Shown here piece by piece: positions 32,895 to 45,395 of a DNA stretch of 64,000 nucleotides (its first letter is position 1; every line of letters starts with the position of its first letter). The position numbers and the translations under genes are program-made. Under the pieces are notes generated by a model. It saw nothing but the letters and a program-made list of their open reading frames with translations. It was not told the DNA's origin and did no database searches. Origin of the DNA: Piromyces finnis (taxonomy: Eukaryota > Neocallimastigomycota > Neocallimastigomycetes > Neocallimastigales > Neocallimastigaceae). The stretch spans positions 682,001-746,000 of the forward strand of contig MCFH01000022.1 of assembly GCA_002104945.1 (NCBI GenBank), given 5' to 3'.

Positions 32895-35883
32895 ATTTAT
32901 CGATAATACCGCCGATACTTTAAATATTATAATAATACAATAATATTTAATAGCAAATAATTAAAAAAAAAAAAAAAAATTGCAATAAATTAAAAAAACT
33001 ATTACATTAAAAAAGAATTAAATAAATAATTTTATTAATAATCTATTCACAATAAATTATAACAATATAACAATAATGAAAGCATTGTAAAATAATACAA
33101 AAAAAAAAAAAAAAAAAAAAAATAGTATTAATAATAAATAAATTAACAATAAAAATATATAATTTAAATAAAAAATTAAAATGCATATCCATTATTTAAA
33201 ATTTATTGTGTCTCTATGTAATAAATAAAATATGTTTTAATTTGAAAAAGAACAAAAAAAAAAAAAAGACTTTACAAAAATGTAAATTTAGTAGGTTATT
33301 ATTTAGAGTTAATTAAAAAAAAAAAAAAAAAAAGTAACAGTAACCAGCCGGTAGAGTAATTAGCATTTTCTTAAATGTTTCCTAATTTTTAATTATCATT
33401 GACATGTCAATCCCAATTTTTAATAAAATTGGACTAGAATGATCTACTTTTTTATTTTTTATTCATTTTGTGTTTAATTAAACTTTAATATATATTAAAT
33501 ATAATATTACAATAATTTACTATTTAAATAGTGAAAAAATTAAAATATATATTATAGAAGGGTATTTTAGTGTCTCTATTAATGTTGATGATCAAATTTT
33601 AATAAAGATAAAATATAAAGCAAATAAATTCTATATATAAATATTATAAAAAAGTAATTGTTATTTATTATTCAAATTTTAAAAGTATATACTATTATTA
33701 TACTATTATTATTCAAATTTTAAATAATAATACTGTATTATTTAAATTCTAATTATTTTTTATTGTATTATTGAATAATGGTGTAACTGTTTAGATGGTA
33801 ATTATAAAATTCTTAATTGTTAAAACTATTATTATTTTAAATTACTATGGAGTACACTTTTAAGTTTAAAACATGCCGTCCGTTTAAACTTTAAATATTT
33901 TATAAAAAAATAATCCACATCATTTCACTGTGATATATGATATATTCTATTATACTAATGTATACATTGACCAATAATATTAGTTGGCTATAACAAAAAA
34001 AGGGTTAACCATTCTTTTATATTTTAATTAATTTTTTTTTTTGAAAATGTTTAAAAATAAAATCATTGTATTACTTACTATATTTGGAAAATTGTTAACA
34101 TAACAATGGATAAAAATAAATATGCTATAAAAACTTTATTTATTATAATATTTTAAATGAAAAATATATAAATAAATACAGAATATTCTAATTAAAGTTT
34201 TATTTTTTAATATTAATTAAATTTTGTGTATTTATTGAAAATTTTAAATTAAAAATTATATATTATTGAATTGGATTTTTTTTTTATATTTTATTGTCAT
34301 TGGTGAAGTTAAAGGATGAATCATATTTTTCTTCTCTATTCTTTACTAACGGCGGCAAAAATAGAAAAGCAGAAAATATAATTCAGCATAAAAATATAGC
34401 AGAGTTTCAACCACTATTCTTTTTTATATTTTTTAATAATTCTATTTTTGTTATCTTAAAAGATTTTAATTGCCCATTATGTCATATATAAATTAATATT
34501 ATTGGGATCACAATCAAGAAAATGAAATTAATGATAATAGTAATAATAATAATAAAACAATAATAACACTTTATATTTCTATACTATTTCTTTTTTTTTT
34601 CTTTTATTTAATATTTACTGAAACACTAATAATTTTTATATGATATTAATCATAATAATGACAATTAAATATTATAAAATAGTATGATAATAATAATTTT
34701 AATTATACATAATGGTATAATAGTGAGATAATAATATTCTTTAATACTTGATAATGATAATAATAAAACTATTTGTCATACAAAAAATAAAATATTTTAA
34801 TATAAAAATAATAGTTTATTTATAAATAATAGTGATCTTTCTTTAAATAATACTAAATACTAATATACAAAATAATATATAATATATGAATTATTGCTGG
34901 TATTTATTTCTTTTTGGTCAATTCATGTTGCTCAATTGTAATATTATTAATATTAAAATTTTTTGGTTGAACGGCACGAAAAATATTAATAAATTATTAT
35001 TTATAAATTATAATATATTAATTTAAATTATATACTATATTATTGTATATTATATTATACAATTAATATATAACTTAATAAATTTGGAAACTAAAATGTT
35101 TATATTATAATATAAAATAAATAAAAAATGACCAATATATTATTATATATTAATAAAAAATCAATAAATTTATAAATTTTAAATTAAAAATAAATGAATA
35201 TCTTTTTTTTAATATATTAATAAAAAGATTAATAAATTAATGGTTAGAGCCCAACTACTTATTAATCCATACATATTATATATAGAGAATATATATTAAA
35301 TTTTATTATTATAATTAAAATTATGTAAATGGAAAATTTTTATATTAAAATTTTGGTTAAAAATGAATATAATAATATATATACATATCATATATAATAA
35401 TATATTAATAACATATATTAGACTATTAAAAATTAAATATAAATTGTAATAATAAAAAAACTATCAAAAAAAATTTTTAAATAATATTAAGGTTGAATTA
35501 CAAATTTTTATTTTATATTATCATTTATATTAATTTTTCTTTTCTTTTTTCTTATTTAATATTACTTCAAATTTTTTTTTTTTTTCTTTTTTAAATGATT
35601 AAAATTCAATTTAAATAATCTATTAATTTAAATAATCTTTTTTTATTTAATACCATTTAAAAATATTATATATTGTAGAAGGAAAGATAATTTAAAAGTA
35701 TACAAAACATTAAAACATAATATTACATTACAGCTTATTTTTATTATATAATTAATAAAAAAATATCTATATCCAAAATATTATATTATTGAAATGTTAA
35801 GTAAAATATAAATTGAATTTTTAAAATATTAATTTATTTTTAAGTCATTTAAGAAAATAAGAATTATTAATTTTTATATAAAA
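32895..35883. other. AT spacer, about 3 kb
   Basis: No gene is supported. A perfect 14-bp palindrome ATTGACATGTCAAT lies at 33398-33411 next to a small less AT-rich patch (33340-33440). An open frame at 34294-34491 has a little more codon diversity than background but lacks homology I recognise and uses a non-ATG start. Confidence 0.5.
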
Positions 35884-37851
35884 ATGGTAAATAAAAATGA
35901 AGATATTAATAACACCCAAACTAATAAAATAAAGGAATTAAATGACAATACTAATAAAGTAAAAGAATTAAATGACAATAAAAATAAGACAAAGGTTTAT
36001 TATAATGTAAAAAAACCAAATAAACAACAACCTGTTATACCGCAAGAACAAACTAAAACAAACTCAACATCATCAAATTTAAATACTACGAATACTACAT
36101 TACCTGGACTACCAACGAATAATCCATCAAATTATCAAAATAATAGTAAAATAATAACATATAATAACAAAAATCAAACATTTAATATGATAGAGCATAC
36201 GCTAATAGCAATATGCGTTGCTTTCTTTGTACTGTTCTTGTTTGGTGTAACAAAAAGATATTATACAAATAAAAAAGGAAAATATTATGAAAAGGGTAAT
36301 AAAAAAATAATTCCTGAAGCCAATGGTTCAAAACGTGCGCTTAAAAATATATCCAAAATTAATGATTCTGCCAATTTTCCATTTAAAAATAAATTTGGAA
36401 GAAAATCAAGAGAATTAGTAAGTAAATTTTTAATTTTTATAACAAAAATATATAATTATTATTAAATTCAAAGTTGACAAAGCAAAACTTAATAATATAT
36501 ATTTTTTACAATTTAATTATTAAAATAACAATTTATTAATTTGGGAATTTTTAAATAATAAATTTTAATTGAAATATAGATTCCATCAATCTTAATGGGT
36601 TCTCCTGCACCATTAGCATCACTATCGGATGAAGCATTAAATTCTAAATTTAATGAAAGTTTTTCAATAGATAAAGATATCAGTATTAATGAGTCAATTA
36701 TACAGGCACAATCATATGAAAGAAATTCTATGAATTTCAATGATATCAAGACATTAAGTTGGCAACAAATGAATGGATATCAATATGATATTAATGATAT
36801 ATCACGGTGTAGTACAGAAACTAATGATGTTAGTAGAGGAAACTCAATCAATGAATCCAATAAACTTGATAATGTTGTTGATGTATACTTTTCAAGTAAA
36901 AAGGTTGATATAATGAGACAAAATTCTTCATCAAGTTGCTATTCAAATATACCCGATAATTCAAGCAGTTGTGGCGAACCAAGCTTATCACGTTATATTG
37001 ATAATGATTCTCTTTTAAAGTACGAATCATCAAAATGTAAATTAAATATGTATAATAATAATGATTATAGTTCACCAAATAATGGAATTAATCACAATAC
37101 ATCACTAAAGGCACCAACGTCCTATGGAAATAATCGTACATCATTGCAATCCTCTACCATACCATCTCTATCTCGCTTTAGTATAAAGAATATTTCCTCC
37201 GCAATTGCTTCTAGAAATAATAATGATTTCAATCCATCATTTTCATCTAATCAAAAATACTATAATAAATCAAGAAATTCCTATTCCAATTTCCAATCAA
37301 ATAATATAAATTTACAAAATTCTTTAGACATACAAAAGTCGCATCGCTATACATTAGGAGCTAATTTTAGTGAAGAAAAAGAAAAACTTAATCCCCAAAA
37401 TAATTTGATATCTAATAGTATTAATCCGGTAAAACAAAACAATTCAACCCTATCTAAAAGCTCATCAAAAGTAGTGAATGAAAAGTTAAAGTCTTCCACA
37501 TCAAATCCAAATATGAATGCAAATATAAATGATGGTAATAAGATTTCATATTCCATTGAAAAAGTGAAAAAGGAAAAAAGTAATGATTTTCATTCTGGTT
37601 CTGATTCTGATTCTGATTCTGATAGTGATTTAGAAGAAGAATTAGAAAATATAAGTACACATGAAGGAGGTGAAAATAATTCAAAAACAATTAATATAGA
37701 TACTCTCAATAATTCAAATCCAAATATAAGTGTACGTATACCGCATATGTCATTTAAAAACAGTACTCAAAATGAACTTCCAACAATAATTGTTAATTCT
37801 CAAAAAAATACACCAATAAATCCAGTTGAAACAGTTTATTATCGTTATTGA
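35884..37851 (+). CDS. Single-pass membrane protein with long Ser/Asn-rich tail
   Basis: Two exons, 35884-36417 and 36580-37851, joined in frame by a phase-0 GTAAGT...TAG intron, give 601 residues. The N-terminal 100 residues are Asn/Lys/Thr-rich and open with a short duplicated unit (K-x-K-E-L-N-D-N). One hydrophobic helix spans about 105-122 (TLIAICVAFFVLFLFGV), followed by a positively charged KRYYTNKKGK segment. That predicts the long C-terminal part lies in the cytosol and the N-terminus outside, without a cleaved signal peptide. The tail is low complexity, rich in Ser and Asn, and contains a run of Ser-Asp repeats near residue 519-528 followed by acidic residues, a typical casein-kinase-2 type target. 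No domain is recognised. It resembles fungal cell-surface sensors only in overall layout. Confidence 0.8.
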
Positions 37852-39072
37852 ATTTAAATAAAAATGGATTAATTAATAGATATAACATTTCATGTTTTTA
37901 ATATTATTTTTTTTTCTTAGATATTTGTAATATAATTTAAATATATATATATATTAACGTTCCTTTTAGTACTAATGTACAAAAAAAAAAAAAAAAAGAA
38001 TAATGCATAAGGAATTTTAGATGACGATGACAAAAAAAATATATATATATAAAGTTATAATTGTTGATTTAATTATATATTTTTATTTTGTAAAAAAAAA
38101 AGAAAGAAAAATCACATACTCTCATACCATCATCAGATAGATATATAGAATAAAAAAAATGGGGAATATTTTCTATCACCTTTCATTATACGTTAAAAAA
38201 TATATCATTTTAAATATTTAATTTTTATTTTTTAATAAAAAATTTCATAAAACATTTTATACAATTTACATAATTTAATTATTTGTTAATATTCAATGTT
38301 TAATTTTAACATTTTATTTAATATAAAAATAATAAAATAAAAATAAAAGTAAAATTGATTGGGGTATATTTGCTCAATTAGAAAAGTATATATTTTAATA
38401 TTATTATTATTTAAAATAAACCTATTTTTAAAAAGTTATTATCTAATAGTGTTAAAATATTTTTTTTCCCTTTATATCTGATTTTATTTGATAATAATAA
38501 TTATTATTATTTCATTGAATACAAAAATTTTACAGTCTTCTTTGTCTAAAATAATAATAAACTTAATAATAATAGTATTGTAAAGTTTTTAAGAGTGATT
38601 TTGTATTAAGAGTAATTTAAGGCATTTCTTTTTTTATTATTAAACATTTGTTTAGAAAAGGAAAGTTCAATTAATAAGAATGTATATTGAATTTATTCCT
38701 CAAATAAACAATAATATCAAAATTCAGTGAGGCATTGAATTAGTCAAATAAAAGTTGACTTTAATTTACACTTTAAGAAGATTTCTATTTAATATTTTTT
38801 ATATCATTATTCAAGAATGGATAATTGAAAAAATTATCAATATGATAATTCATGAAATTAATGAAAGTTGAAATTAGAATATATGAATCAAAATATAATA
38901 ATTATTATATTTTAATATTATTTTCAATTAAAAAAGAATAATATTTTATACATTTTAAATTCATTTTTAATTATATCTATTTTTCTTTCTTTCTTTCTTT
39001 TTTTCTATGATGTTATTTTCAATTCACAAAAAACTGGGTTCACAATTTATTTTATTAATACATTTTATTACT

Positions 39073-39103
<31 letters not shown>

Positions 39104-39937
39104 TATTAAATAATAATATAAATATAGTAAAATATATCCTGCAAAAGTTATTTTATTTATTAAAATATTAATTATTTTATATATACATATATGAATTTGT
39201 ATAATGAATTGAGTAAATGAAAAACAATTAAACTCGTCAAAGTCGCTTATTTAAAGAAAAAGATCACTCCCAATTAATGTTATCTTTTGAATATTTAATA
39301 TTTATATATAAATGAAGTAAATTTAAGCATAATTATTTCATTAATATAACCTTTTATATTTTTTAATATTATTATAGTGAATTAATGCAAAATTTTATCA
39401 TATGTTTAATAATAATATTAATCGTTTTTGTCTCTTTCACCCATGATTAAAGTGTTGCAAAATTAACAAGGAGGTCCTTCTTTTGTGAATTTATTATTGA
39501 CTGGTTCACCTTTCATATAATAGAATTAAATATTTATATTTTACTATTAAAATGTTTTAACATGATTTGTTGATTTGTGTAACATAAAAGTTAAAACGTT
39601 TTAATAATTAAAAATGAAAAGTGTAATAAATAATAATAATAATAATAAAAAAAAAAGACCTTTTTTTAATATTTTTTTAATACTAAATAATACTAAATAA
39701 TAAAAAAAAGGTTTTATTATATTCCTCATCATTTTATAATAAAAGCATTTCAAAAAAAAAAAAAAAAAAAAAAAAAAATAAATAAAAAAAAAAATACATT
39801 ATCAAGCAATATATATATATATATAAATAAAAACATTGAGTTTAATAATTTTATAATATTTAAAATTATCCTTTATTATTTTATAATATTTAAAATTATC
39901 CTTTATAAACAAATTCTACTATAAAAAAGTTAATAAA
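37852..39937. other. AT spacer, about 2.1 kb
   Basis: No gene found. It holds poly-A runs (39072-39098, 39752-39778), a GATGATGATGA-free AT background, and a slightly richer patch at 39420-39520 that I cannot assign. Confidence 0.5.
39848..39906. repeat. Two-copy 30-bp tandem duplication
   Basis: The unit at 39848-39877 repeats at 39878-39906 with every base matching. It ends about 30 bp before the next start codon, so it sits in the probable 5' leader or core promoter of the downstream gene. Confidence 0.9.
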
Positions 39938-40904
39938 ATGGAAAATCTTAAATTGATGTATTACTTTTCCCTAATATCATTAGCATTATTAGCAATTGGA
40001 GGTAAATAGTTTATTCTAATTTTTACTAATTCATTGTTTCACAATTTCGTTTTTATTTTTTAAGGAAAACATTATAATATTATTAATTACCCATTGTTTT
40101 AGTAAATTTATAGAATTTTTAATTGATATGCTTATATGTGTATAAATAAAAAATTTAGGTATTATGTATATTTTAACGAACCCATTTGCTTTCAATAGTA
40201 TTGTTATTGGTAAATATAAATACTTTTATCTTTTAAACCGATAACTTTTATAGTATTAATTACTTTAAATTTTTAAATATAAATTGTATATATAATAAAT
40301 AACCAAATACATAAATTAAAATAAAAATTCAAAATCTCAATTACAAATTCAAAATTCAAAATTTTTAATTTGAAATGTTAAAATTCAAATGTTATTTCAA
40401 TATAAATATTAATATGAATACCATTTTTTTAATATATAAATAACAACAATAACAATAATAAAAGGTGGTGTGACATCCTTTTTAAGTTGTGTTTTATGCT
40501 TAATTCAACTTGCAAATGAAAATTCAATTCCACAAGCTATGAAGAAATATTGTCCATTCTTATTTACCTACATTGGCCGTGGTGTTGTTTTAATTTTCTT
40601 TGGTTGTATTATTTTGACTTCAAATGTTCCATTACTTGTTATTGCATCAATTTCAGTATTTGTTGGTATAATATTTATTGTTTTTCATTATATTAGTAAT
40701 GATCATTATAATGAAGAAAAGGAGGTATTTATTTTTAAATATATAATATAAATAATATAAATATATTAATTCCATGTTAAAATGAAATTAGAAAAAAAAA
40801 AAAAAATTATAAAATACTAACCTTTATTTTTTTTTTTAAATTTTTATATAAAAATAAAAAAGATTTTCGGATGGGCACCAAATTTTTCTGATATGATTGT
40901 TTAA
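39938..40904 (+). CDS. Small four-helix membrane protein, COPI-associated (Tvp15-like) family
   Basis: Four exons: 39938-40001, 40159-40209, 40465-40724, 40863-40904. They give 138 residues, close to yeast Tvp15 (143). Hydrophobic helices lie at about residues 8-25, 33-54, 72-90 and 95-115. Two helices lead into a loop with MKKYCPFLFTYIGRGVVLIF, where Y-x-G-R-G is the feature that made me choose the COPI-associated family (PF08507), whose members sit in late-Golgi vesicles. The C-terminus is IFGWAPNFSDMIV after an acidic EEKE. Each splice keeps frame: phases 1, 1 and 0. Family assignment is from memory of the pattern and needs a profile search. Confidence 0.75.
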
Positions 40905-41315
40905 GTTATTTCTTTAAAGAAAATAATCTATGATATTTAAGATACCTCATTTGATTCTATAGAATATAACAATCATTAATACTATTATATTATTATTAAC
41001 GTTTATTGAATAAATAAAAAAGATTAAAATATTATCCATAAGTTAAAATAGATTAAAAGTAATTTATTAATATTAAATATTCAAAGAATAATAAGAAAAT
41101 TCTTTCAATGTAAATATAATAAATTATAATGTAATTATAATGTAGTATATTATTATAAATAAGAATAATTAGTTAGAAAGTAAAATAAAGTAGAAATAAA
41201 ATTATAATAAAAATAAAAACACTATTTTATGTATGTTTTATTATGTTAACATTACAATAGTAATAAGAAAATGAAATTTTTTTTTTTTTTTAATAATTAT
41301 CTTAATTTTTAATAA

Positions 41316-41361
<46 letters not shown>

Positions 41362-41417
41362 ATATAATTTTTTTAATAATATCTATTGTAAAGTACTTTT
41401 TAATATCATAAATTTAT
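40905..41417. other. Convergent spacer with T40 run
   Basis: A 513-bp spacer between two convergent genes. It carries 40 consecutive T at 41318-41357, which is an A40 run beginning 60 bases after the stop codon when read along the downstream cellulase strand. Confidence 0.7.
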
Positions 41418-43761
41418 TTATTCTTCACAAGATTTTGGAATTCCACACCAGTCATTATTTAAAACACCCCAGGAACCAAGACTGTCTTTCAAATGAACAG
41501 AACAATCCTTACAACATGGATAACCATATTTTGCAGACCAACATTTTTCACTTTTTAAATTACATTCATCAGGGATACCACACCATTCGTTATTTTCTAT
41601 ACCCCAGAAACCATCATCATTTTGATATATGGAATAACAGTGTGAACAACACTTGTAACCAAGAGCTTCAAATTTACAATTGGAGGATACGGCTCCCCTT
41701 CCAGTTTTACAGAGCATTATATCAATTTTACAGGACATTTGATTTTCCCATCCCCATAATGAACCATCTTCACCCGTAGCAGTAATATCACATCCTATAC
41801 AGTAATTATTACTTTCAACTTCATTTGAATCTAAACCACATAATTTTTTATTAATTTCACATGATCCTTTACTTTCCCATCCCCATAATGAACCATCACC
41901 ACCGGTTGAGGTAACTGTACATCCTTTACAGTAATGACTATTAATATTATCGATATAATCATTTTCTATTGATTCATTCTTATTTAGTCCACACATTACT
42001 TTATCAATTTCACATGACTTTCCATTTTCCCAACTCCAGTATGAACCATCAGCACCAGTAGCTGTGATATCACATCCTCTACAGTAATTAGTATCAAAGA
42101 ATGTATCATTTATGTTGTCATCCTCACTAATAAATCCACATGCTATTTTATCAATTTCACACGATTTTCCATTTTCCCATCCCCAGTAAGAACCATCATC
42201 ACCAGTGGCTGTAACATCACATCCTCCACAGTAACTATTGTCAAGGATTGAATCATCTATGTTGTCATCCTCACTAATAAATCCACATGCTATTTTATCG
42301 ATTTTACATGATGTACCATTTTCCCATCCCCAATATGAACCATCATCACCAGTAGCTGTAACATCACATTTTCTACAATAACCACTTTCAGAAATTGGCA
42401 TATCATCAATATCATCATAATTACGATCATTAATACTACTATTACCATTATTACTGTCATTAATATCATTATCATTTTCTATAGATTCATCACTACCAAG
42501 TTCACATAATACTACATTAATTTCACAGGCTTTTTCATTTTCCCATCCCCATAAAGAACCATCACCACCAGTACCAGTAACATTACATCCTTCACAATAA
42601 ACTTTTTTATTGATAAAAGTTGGAACTTCGGTTAATTCGGATGGTCCCGGTAAATATGGTTTTAACCATGCCATTTGTCCTGGGAATGCTTTTTCATCAT
42701 TTGGTTCTATGGATAAGCCGTTACTTCCCCACCATGGACCTGCAGCCCACCATAAAGCACCAACAATATATTCTCTATTTTCTTGAAGATATTCAATGGC
42801 TTCTTGAATGCATTGATGACATTCATCATTAAAGAATGAACCAATTTCACCAACCCATCCCTTTAAATTATTTGCCTTAAGCCATTCAATATATTCTTTA
42901 AAGAGATTTTGACATGGACGTTGAACACATTGACTATTATAACCAGAATAATCACTATCGAAATATTGGTGAACTTCAAAAAGAATATTTTCATCTTCTG
43001 AAGAAAAATATCTTAAGGCAACATCTGCATTAGATTCACCATAGTAAGATTGACACCAATTCCAAGCACCAGTCCAACCATTACCTGGAACTAAAATAGT
43101 ATTTTTGGCACCAGTGGAGCGAATACCATCAACAGCGGCACGAGCGGCCATAAACCAATCATTTGTATTTATATCATGTGGTTCGTTCACCAAACCAAAC
43201 CAAACATTTTCATTATCTTTAAAAACTTCAGCAAGCCTAATCCAGAAATCAACAAAAGCTTCAATTGGAACTTCTTTAGAACCAATAAGCTTATTGTTAT
43301 AACGTGCGTAATTATGTGGATCAATAACAGCAATAGCCCCCTTAGCGGTAATCGTGTCAATGATTTTTTTAATTTCAGTAATATCAAATTCATTTAATTC
43401 ACCATATAATTCATGCTGTAAACGTTCCCATCTATTACAAACACGAAAAGCATTCATACCTTGTTCTCTTAAAACTTCGATTTTTTCAATGTCTGGATAT
43501 ACATAATTTCTATTGTAAACACCCGGAAAATCATCTTCACCAAATTCACCACTGGATTCATTAGCACCAAACTTGAATAAAATTATACATATTATTTATT
43601 ATTATTTATTAATATAAGTAATAATACAAAAGATTTAATTTAATTGGAATAATAAGGATGATAATAATAATATTAAAATATTTTTATAAACTCACATATT
43701 GAAGTTTTTCAGCCGAAACAAACGTTAAAGCTGCTAATAATAGTGTTTTAGATAATTTCAT
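41418..43761 (-). CDS. Cellulosomal GH5 endoglucanase with six CBM10-like modules and two dockerins
   Basis: Two exons, 43761-43696 and 43571-41418, give 739 residues. Exon 1 encodes the signal peptide (MKLSKTLLLAALTFVSA) plus EKLQY; the phase-0 intron has a GTGAGT donor. The GH5 domain spans about residues 25-310 and looks like subfamily GH5_5 (Trichoderma Cel5A type): NRWERLQ, DPHNYARYNN, FGLVNEPHD with acid/base E152, FEVHQYFD, and GWVGEIGSF with nucleophile E264. It should cut internal beta-1,4-glucan bonds in cellulose. Six Cys-rich modules of the pattern Y-C-x-G-C-x-V-T-x-T-G-x-D-G-S-x-W-G-W-E-N-x-x-S-C-x-I follow, CBM10-like in the GWGWEN core, separated by Asp/Asn/Ser linkers. Two fungal dockerins end the protein (GYKCCSHC and GYPCCKDC motifs), which attach it to a scaffoldin. 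One module has W-S-W in place of W-G-W. It is the tandem paralogue of the next gene. Confidence 0.95.
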
Positions 43762-44522
43762 AATTTATATGTAAATAAGTAATCAAAAATAATAATAAAA
43801 ATAATAATAATAACTTTTTTTTTTTTTTACAATAATATTTCTATTATTTAATTTTTTTTTCTCATTTAAAAAAATAAGTAGTAATATGAGAATAAAATAT
43901 TATTATAAGATAAAAATAATATAATTATAATATCATTACATGTTACAAAAAAATTATTCCCTTTTTTATTAATATATAAATATTAATATTGATCTTCCTG
44001 TATTTTTTTTTTTTTTTTATTATCTCAGGGATACATTCAACAATAAATTACTATATTTTAAAGTTTAATATAATTAATTAAAAAAAAAAATCCACTCAAT
44101 TGCTTACTTTTACTATTTTTTATTTATTTTTTGATATTCTTTTGATTTAGAATAAAAAAAAAAAAAATGTGGATCATTTTATTCTATAAATTTTAATTAT
44201 CCAATAATATATATTTAACAATATGCTTTTAAATGTAATGTATAATGTAGTGTTAAGTTTTTGATGTAAAAATAATATATAAGTTTTGAATAAAGTTTTG
44301 GTATAGAAAATAAAAGAGAAACTTTTTGGAGATGGAAAATTAACAAACATTGTATAATAATTTATTAAACGCTAATAAATTATTATAAATAACTTTATTA
44401 GCATTTAATAATGATAACGATTTAAATATATTTTTAATTTTATTTTAAAAAAAATAAATAATAAAATAATATTATTTTTTAATAAAATTAATTATTATTG
44501 AATTTTTTAAAGAAATTATCAT

Positions 44523-44572
<50 letters not shown>

Positions 44573-45395
44573 GGCATCAAATATTTTAAACTTTATTATT
44601 AATTTAATTAAAATTATAATACATGTAATAAAAAATTAAAAATTAAAATAAAAATAAAAAAAATATGTTTAAATAAACACAAATGAATAAAAATTGGGTA
44701 TAATGTATTCTAGTAATTTTAATTAAAGTAAGAAAGCCACTATCATACTAAAGTATAATAATTGTATTTGACTTCCAATGGGACACCGAGCCAAAGATCA
44801 AAATTTTGTCATGGAACAAAATTATGATCTCCATTGGTTGCGCTGGCCCTCCTGGCCTGTCAGAAATTATCATAATGGTATGAACAAAGAAATGTAAAAA
44901 AAAAAAAAAAAAAAGAAAGTAGATTAAATTAATATATAAATTATATTTTATTATTTATATGTATATATATATTTTTCCTCAATCTAAAAATATTTATTGG
45001 TAACTTTTAATATTTTATTGGAATAATTCATAATACTGTTTAGTAGTAATAATAAAAAGAAAAAAATTAGTAGATTATTTTTTTTTTAAATTTTATCAGA
45101 AATATTAATGATAATTATTTTTATTTTATACACAAAAGATAAAATAATTGTTTATTATTAATATTATTTTTTTTTGAATTATTTATTTTACTTTTTTTTT
45201 TTTTTTTTACAACTATTTATAACTGTATTTGCTTTTAAAAATAATAAAAAATTCTATTTTTTTTGTATTATAAAAAAAAAAAGAAAAAATTAAATCATAA
45301 ATTTACATATATTTTTGGTTTAAATTTTCTTTTCCTTTTTCTTAAAAATTGATATATTCTAGGAAATTATTTAAAAATATTCTTTATAATTCACT
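43762..45395. other. Spacer between the two cellulase genes
   Basis: 1.6 kb of A/T sequence that includes the upstream region of the first GH5 gene and the downstream region of the second. It holds 45 consecutive T at 44525-44569 and one compositionally distinct foldback patch (44760-44880) described separately. Confidence 0.6.
44760..44880. mobile_element. Candidate MITE-like foldback element
   Basis: About 120 bp of balanced base composition in otherwise nearly pure A/T DNA. The core is a hairpin with 14-bp arms at 44796-44809 and 44816-44829 (one mismatch, 6-nt loop). Outside it lies a perfect 7-bp pair CCAATGG (44775-44781) and CCATTGG (44831-44837). Further out the halves still resemble each other (GACACCGAGCC against the complement of GGCCCTCCTGGCCTGTC, and TTGAC against GTCAG). 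A long decayed inverted repeat of this kind fits a MITE or a solo transposon end; the Tc1/mariner superfamily is a guess. No coding capacity. Confidence 0.4.

Noticed and set aside
34294..34491. 65-codon frame in spacer
   Set aside because: Non-ATG start, no recognisable relatives, no splice partner found; possible but unsupported.
44841..44862. GGTTGCGCTGGCC region considered as a tRNA or SINE promoter
   Set aside because: No cloverleaf fits; the inverted-repeat structure explains the sequence better.
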